From Panonychus citri (Eukaryota; Arthropoda; Arachnida; Trombidiformes; Tetranychidae), in assembly GCF_014898815.1 (NCBI RefSeq), contig NW_026515548.1:137001-201000 (forward strand): a stretch of 64,000 nt of DNA, in the 5' to 3' direction. A program made the position numbers and the translations under genes. The notes below the pieces were generated by a model. That model saw only the letters and a list, made by a program, of their open reading frames with translations, was not told the origin of the DNA and made no database searches. Positions 59,943 through 64,000 of this stretch are shown here, in pieces (within the stretch, counting starts at the first letter, position 1; the number at the start of each line of letters is the position of its first letter).

Positions 59943-62900
59943 ATGGTGAAACCGTTAATTGAGTCTCTTTGGTCATTTTGTGAAAATAATGTTAATTGTT
60001 ACCGATTAAAAATGACATCTCCAACTACTCATTTCACCAATTTACCTGATTCTCAACAAAACAATCAACAACAATCACCAAATCACCACCAACATAATCA
60101 AACTAACTTTGTTGATCGATTCAACAGTTATTGTTGTCCTTCCTATCCAATCAATCATTTCCACCAAAATCATTCATCAGCTAATTGTTGTAATGATAGT
60201 CTTCAAATCGCTACAATTAAATCAAGAATATGGAGATCACTTTCAATGGTATGTTGTCTGATTAATTAATTACAGTGGTAACTGGTTAAATTGGACATCG
60301 ACTGATTGATCAGCAATTACTTAATTCTACTGTTTTTCTCATTAAATCTCTAAAATTAATGAATAGATGTTATTAATTATTTGGATTGTGAACAATTTGC
60401 ATGTCAAACAATCAAAATTCGAGCTCAAACTTTAATTTTTCTCTTTTACTCTTAATTAACTACAGGGTCTTTCGTTTTTTGCTCTCATCTTATTAATGAG
60501 TAAATTTTATGATGTAAATAGAGAAGTAAATTATCTTAAATATATATCAAATAATTGGTTATCATCTTCATCTTCATCTTCATCATCATCAGCTGGTGCT
60601 CTTCACAGAATCAACAACAATCAAACATCAACTTCAACAATTGTACCAAATGAATTACAATTAAATTCAGCTAATCATCAGATTGAGATTCTGAAGCAAG
60701 ATTTGGCCATACTCATAGGTAAGTTTTACTCACTTTTCTGTCCTAATTAAATTTAAATTGTAGTTTTAATCAACCTAATTGTCACTCAACAATTGTCACA
60801 TAAACATAAACAATGAAGCCCAAATCAGTTAATTAATAGCAAACAATCAAAATTTTCTGATTCTTTACTTTTTTGTCTAATCTTTTTTTTTGTTTTTAGT
60901 TAAGTTTCAAGGTTAATTGTTACAATTAAAATTCAGACTATGATGATCTCGATATAGTGACAGTGATAACAATGTAACAATTGAGTTTAGATGATCAAGT
61001 GACAATCAAATGAAAGTCAGAAAATACAATATACTAAATTAGGTCGATATAAATGTTTTATTTTCTGATTTCCATTGAGAGTTAATCACAATTAAATTGT
61101 CTAACTTACTAACTTTCGCTAATTTATTTCTTATTTTTGATTGATCATCTTCATCACCATTTAATAATCATCTTTATCATATCTCGATTTTTTTTCTAAA
61201 TTTTCACCATCAAAATCAGTAACAAACCAACGAACCAAATCAACTGATTGTAATCAACAAACTTTCAGTAGTTTGTTGTTCAATCAACCTTTACAATCAG
61301 TTAAATTACATTTTTACGTTTTGATTATAATCTCATTTTTATTTTCTCATGTAAACAACAATTAATACCAAATTACTTTCAGTTCGTTGATAAACTGACT
61401 AATTAGTTGGTGTTGATAATGATCATCATTAACTACGAGCTAATTAAGTTTCTGAGATTCCGATAGAAAACAAATCATTTAAATCAAACCATTAAAATCA
61501 ATCAAAATCATGCAATCAACTGATTGGGATGATGTCAATCTTATTAGACTAATTTGACATATACTAATCAACGCTTAACTACCATGCAATTAATTACAGG
61601 TGAACTATGGTCATCAAGAACTACTTTGCTATTAAGTGTTATTTTTGTAATTGTTTACATATTAAGTTGGATTTGGATGTCGTATACAGTTCAGGAAGAT
61701 CACACATCAGTAAGTAATCAACTAATTGCTCTTTGTTTACAACCAAAATTAATCAAGTAACAATTTCATCCTACTTTAATCCGAACTCACCCCAACAGAT
61801 TCATAGTATAACTTTAAGTTGATTTAATTGTTATCATTGTATTTCGAGCGTATTTCTTACAATCAGTTGATTTGCTTTTTTGTACTCCATCAATCAGTAT
61901 CATTGGAGATCTTAATATTAACTCATAATAGTTTTGAATGTTACCAGTACAACAATAGATAAACAGTAACAATAACTTAAGAATAGATTGTAACAATTAA
62001 AGTTTTTTCTTCCTCATCACTCACACAGAGAAAGCGATTCTAATTGTAAACATGTTATAAGTGAAAAGTGTTGAAGTTTCAACGTGTTAACTCAACGCAT
62101 GTAACAATCAGCGAGTTAATTAACTAAATAGTAACGATAAAGATTAGTCCAAGTTCAAACTGTTTTCCATAACTTTTCAGATTCTGATGGTTTCTCACAA
62201 TTTAGTAAACTCTAAATTGTTGCCATTCATCATCTTCAATTCATATTATTCATTATCATTTAATATAAACTTGATTTATAATAATTTCCTCATTTTGTCA
62301 ATAGCAATTGTCAATCATTGAAAGTTTACTGAATCAAATTTACATTGCAAATTTGAATCAATTTTTGATTGGATTGAAAAATGAAATTAAATTTAAATAT
62401 AGTTTCCAAATAATCAAGATAAGTAGTAACAATTATAATTTAGGTTGCAATTATTTCAATACAATCATTCATGATTGAATTTTGATTTTTCCATCATTTT
62501 CATTGATGACAATTTGCTGATTGTTTGATTACAGAAAGATATATCGGTTAAGACGATCTTATTATTGACTGTATTTGCGGTTGTTGATATCGCTGCTTCG
62601 GCTGGATTTGTGTTGGTCCGCATCGTCATGGTAAGTTTAATTCTGCAAATGTATTGATTGTATTTTAATCGAAACTTTCAAAATCATTAGTATGCACTGA
62701 GAAATCGCAACTTTCCAATGGAAATGAGACTTCCGTTCGTTCCTGGTGAACATAATCAGTTAACTGCTTTTGTGGCTCTTCGATTAACAACACTCAAGGT
62801 AAGATTGCGATTGATGGTTTGTGTAATTTGTATTGGTCAGTTTCTTTCAGGATCAGTTGATCGCAGTTCAGATTTAGAGTTCAGAGTTTGATTTGTTTTG

Positions 62901-63885
62901 AGACAATTGATGAATAGTTTCGAGTGATGAAACTTTACTCGACTTTACGTAATCAAAATGTCCTTAATATTCAGCAGCCTACAAGAAAATATCATTATGA
63001 TGATTACCATGTTGATAAATGATGTTGATTTTGGATTAAGACCTTGACATGGCATTAAATTAATCCACGGATAATGTTAATCAAGATCCATAATCTTATA
63101 TAATTGTATCGTTAACAAATTATATTGATTATGAGATCCAAAAATGACATCGAGTGAATCATTAATTGCAATGTCTAATAACAATGATTAAAACTATGAA
63201 TTAACATTTTCTCCGACAAATAAACACGCAATTAAATGTAAAACAAAACATTTAGACGATTGATTCAACTACTAATTATTGGATTTACTTGTAATCTGTC
63301 ATCTGGTAATTTGGTAATTTGGTAATATCGATTCTGTTTTTCATGATTGTTGGGTGGAAATTTTTGTCGATCTATATTGATGGCACCATCATTTATAATC
63401 CATACAATTAACAAATCTGATGAATTAAATGGGCTTGATTGATATGAAATAATATTTCGCCATGAAGGTTAATTGTCATGTTAAAATTGGATTAAACTTT
63501 TCCATTTATATTCCTGATTCTTGCTATGTAGCTACTGAGTCTTAATCAATGATTGCTTGATTGCTTTACTTGTTTAGGTTTTTTCTTTTGTCCTCTTTTG
63601 TTTATTTGGCGATTATACAGAAAAAACCGGAATAATTCAATTGTTTCGATGCATAAACTGACGTTGATTGCACCATTTCCTCCTTATTGACTGTTCTTTT
63701 GTCTTTATTTTGTATCTCCTCCTCTTTTCCCAATTTTTCCGATGTAAAGTCAAGTTCAGGTACAACTGATATATTCGTGGTGATTATTATTGGCATATTA
63801 ACACTGCTAAGATTGTACAGCGTCATGTGTGCTGTTTCCTTTTACAACAAAGCGAGGAAAAGTGATCCAAGTTATTACAATAAAA
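59943..63885 (+). CDS. Four-transmembrane protein with long N-terminus, incomplete at the window edge
   Basis: Exons: 59943 (or 60012)-60248, 60466-60718, 61600-61709, 62535-62630, 62691-62798 and 63750-63885, then at least one more beyond the window after a GTAAGT donor at 63886. Phases are 0,1,0,0,0,1. The N-terminus is Gln/Asn/His-rich (about 80-100 residues from this first exon). Hydrophobic segments follow: LSFFALILLM, TTLLLSVIFVIVYILSWIWM, TILLLTVFAVVDIAASAGFV and DIFVVIIIGILTLLRLYSVM. Exon 2 has a serine run encoded by TCA/TCT repeats. If the last donor is ignored the frame stops at 63963-63965, giving an alternative short C-terminus. The third and fourth exons align in position with those of the gene at 54720-55774 (both have AxVDI in the second-last helix region: AIVDITLA versus AVVDIAAS), supporting common descent. 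Function unknown. Confidence 0.72.
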
Positions 63886-64000
63886 GTAAGTCCATGATTG
63901 TGATTCCAAAAAAAGTATCAACATTAAACGTCACCATCGATTATCATTGTCGATTTATCATTTGATAGAAACAAACTGGAGTCTGGAAAATAATAGGAAA
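63886..64000 (+). other. Intron or alternative 3' end at the right edge
   Basis: Begins with a strong GTAAGT donor of the membrane gene. An in-frame stop at 63963-63965 would end an unspliced form. The remainder is cut by the window. Confidence 0.4.

Noticed and set aside
1..64000. tRNA, rRNA, transposon or CRISPR features
   Set aside because: I saw no tRNA B-box-type GGTTCGANNCC with matching arms, no transposase, reverse transcriptase or integrase domain, no terminal inverted repeats with an ORF, and no spaced direct-repeat array. A covariance-model and repeat-library search would be decisive.

Overview
This looks like nuclear DNA of an arthropod, most likely a mite (spider-mite-like chelicerate). 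The base composition is strongly AT-rich, introns have ordinary GT-AG ends and many are short, and polyadenylation signals follow several genes. The recognisable proteins (AP-3 mu, NK6 homeodomain, TOP3A, TMEM19, a trypsin-like protease) are animal proteins. The assignment to mites is inference from style and compactness, not from a diagnostic marker.

Layout. 1.8-4.3 kb: a four-exon secreted trypsin-like serine protease (+). 4.3-9.7 kb: intergenic DNA with GA/CT and GAAA tracts and two weak minus-strand exon candidates. 9.7-11.5 kb: a complete six-exon AP-3 complex mu subunit gene (-). 12.8-17.0 kb: two tandem, intronless NK6-class homeobox genes (+), 56 of 60 homeodomain residues identical to each other. 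17-40.7 kb: a gene desert of about 24 kb with simple repeats and no convincing gene, a plausible regulatory landscape for the NK6 pair. 40.7-42.3 kb: a probable small multi-exon minus-strand gene of unknown function, with further coding-like pieces up to 43.9 kb.

45.7-47.6 kb: a single-exon DNA topoisomerase III alpha (-) with a mitochondrial-type leader and no C-terminal zinc fingers. 47.8-51.3 kb: a local family of three paralogues sharing an N-terminal coiled coil: a 98-residue coiled-coil-only gene (-), a frameshifted copy with C2H2-like fingers (+), and an intact 546-residue copy (+) expanded by a proline/lysine heptad array and an 84-bp repeat. The copies arose from a tandem duplication whose unit starts inside the divergent minus-strand gene, leaving a short relic of it. 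52.2-53.7 kb: TMEM19 (+). 54.7-55.8 kb: a seven-exon four-transmembrane protein (-). 58.7 kb to the right edge: a second four-transmembrane gene (+), incomplete, with two alternative first exons. These two membrane genes are divergent and have the same intron phase series (0,1,0,0,0,1), so they are probably old inverted duplicates.

The genes do not form one pathway. The window is a mix of housekeeping genes (AP-3, TOP3A, TMEM19), a developmental regulator pair with its likely control region, and lineage-specific duplicated families. Exon joins were derived by reading splice signals and checking that phases sum to an open frame; no transcript evidence was available.
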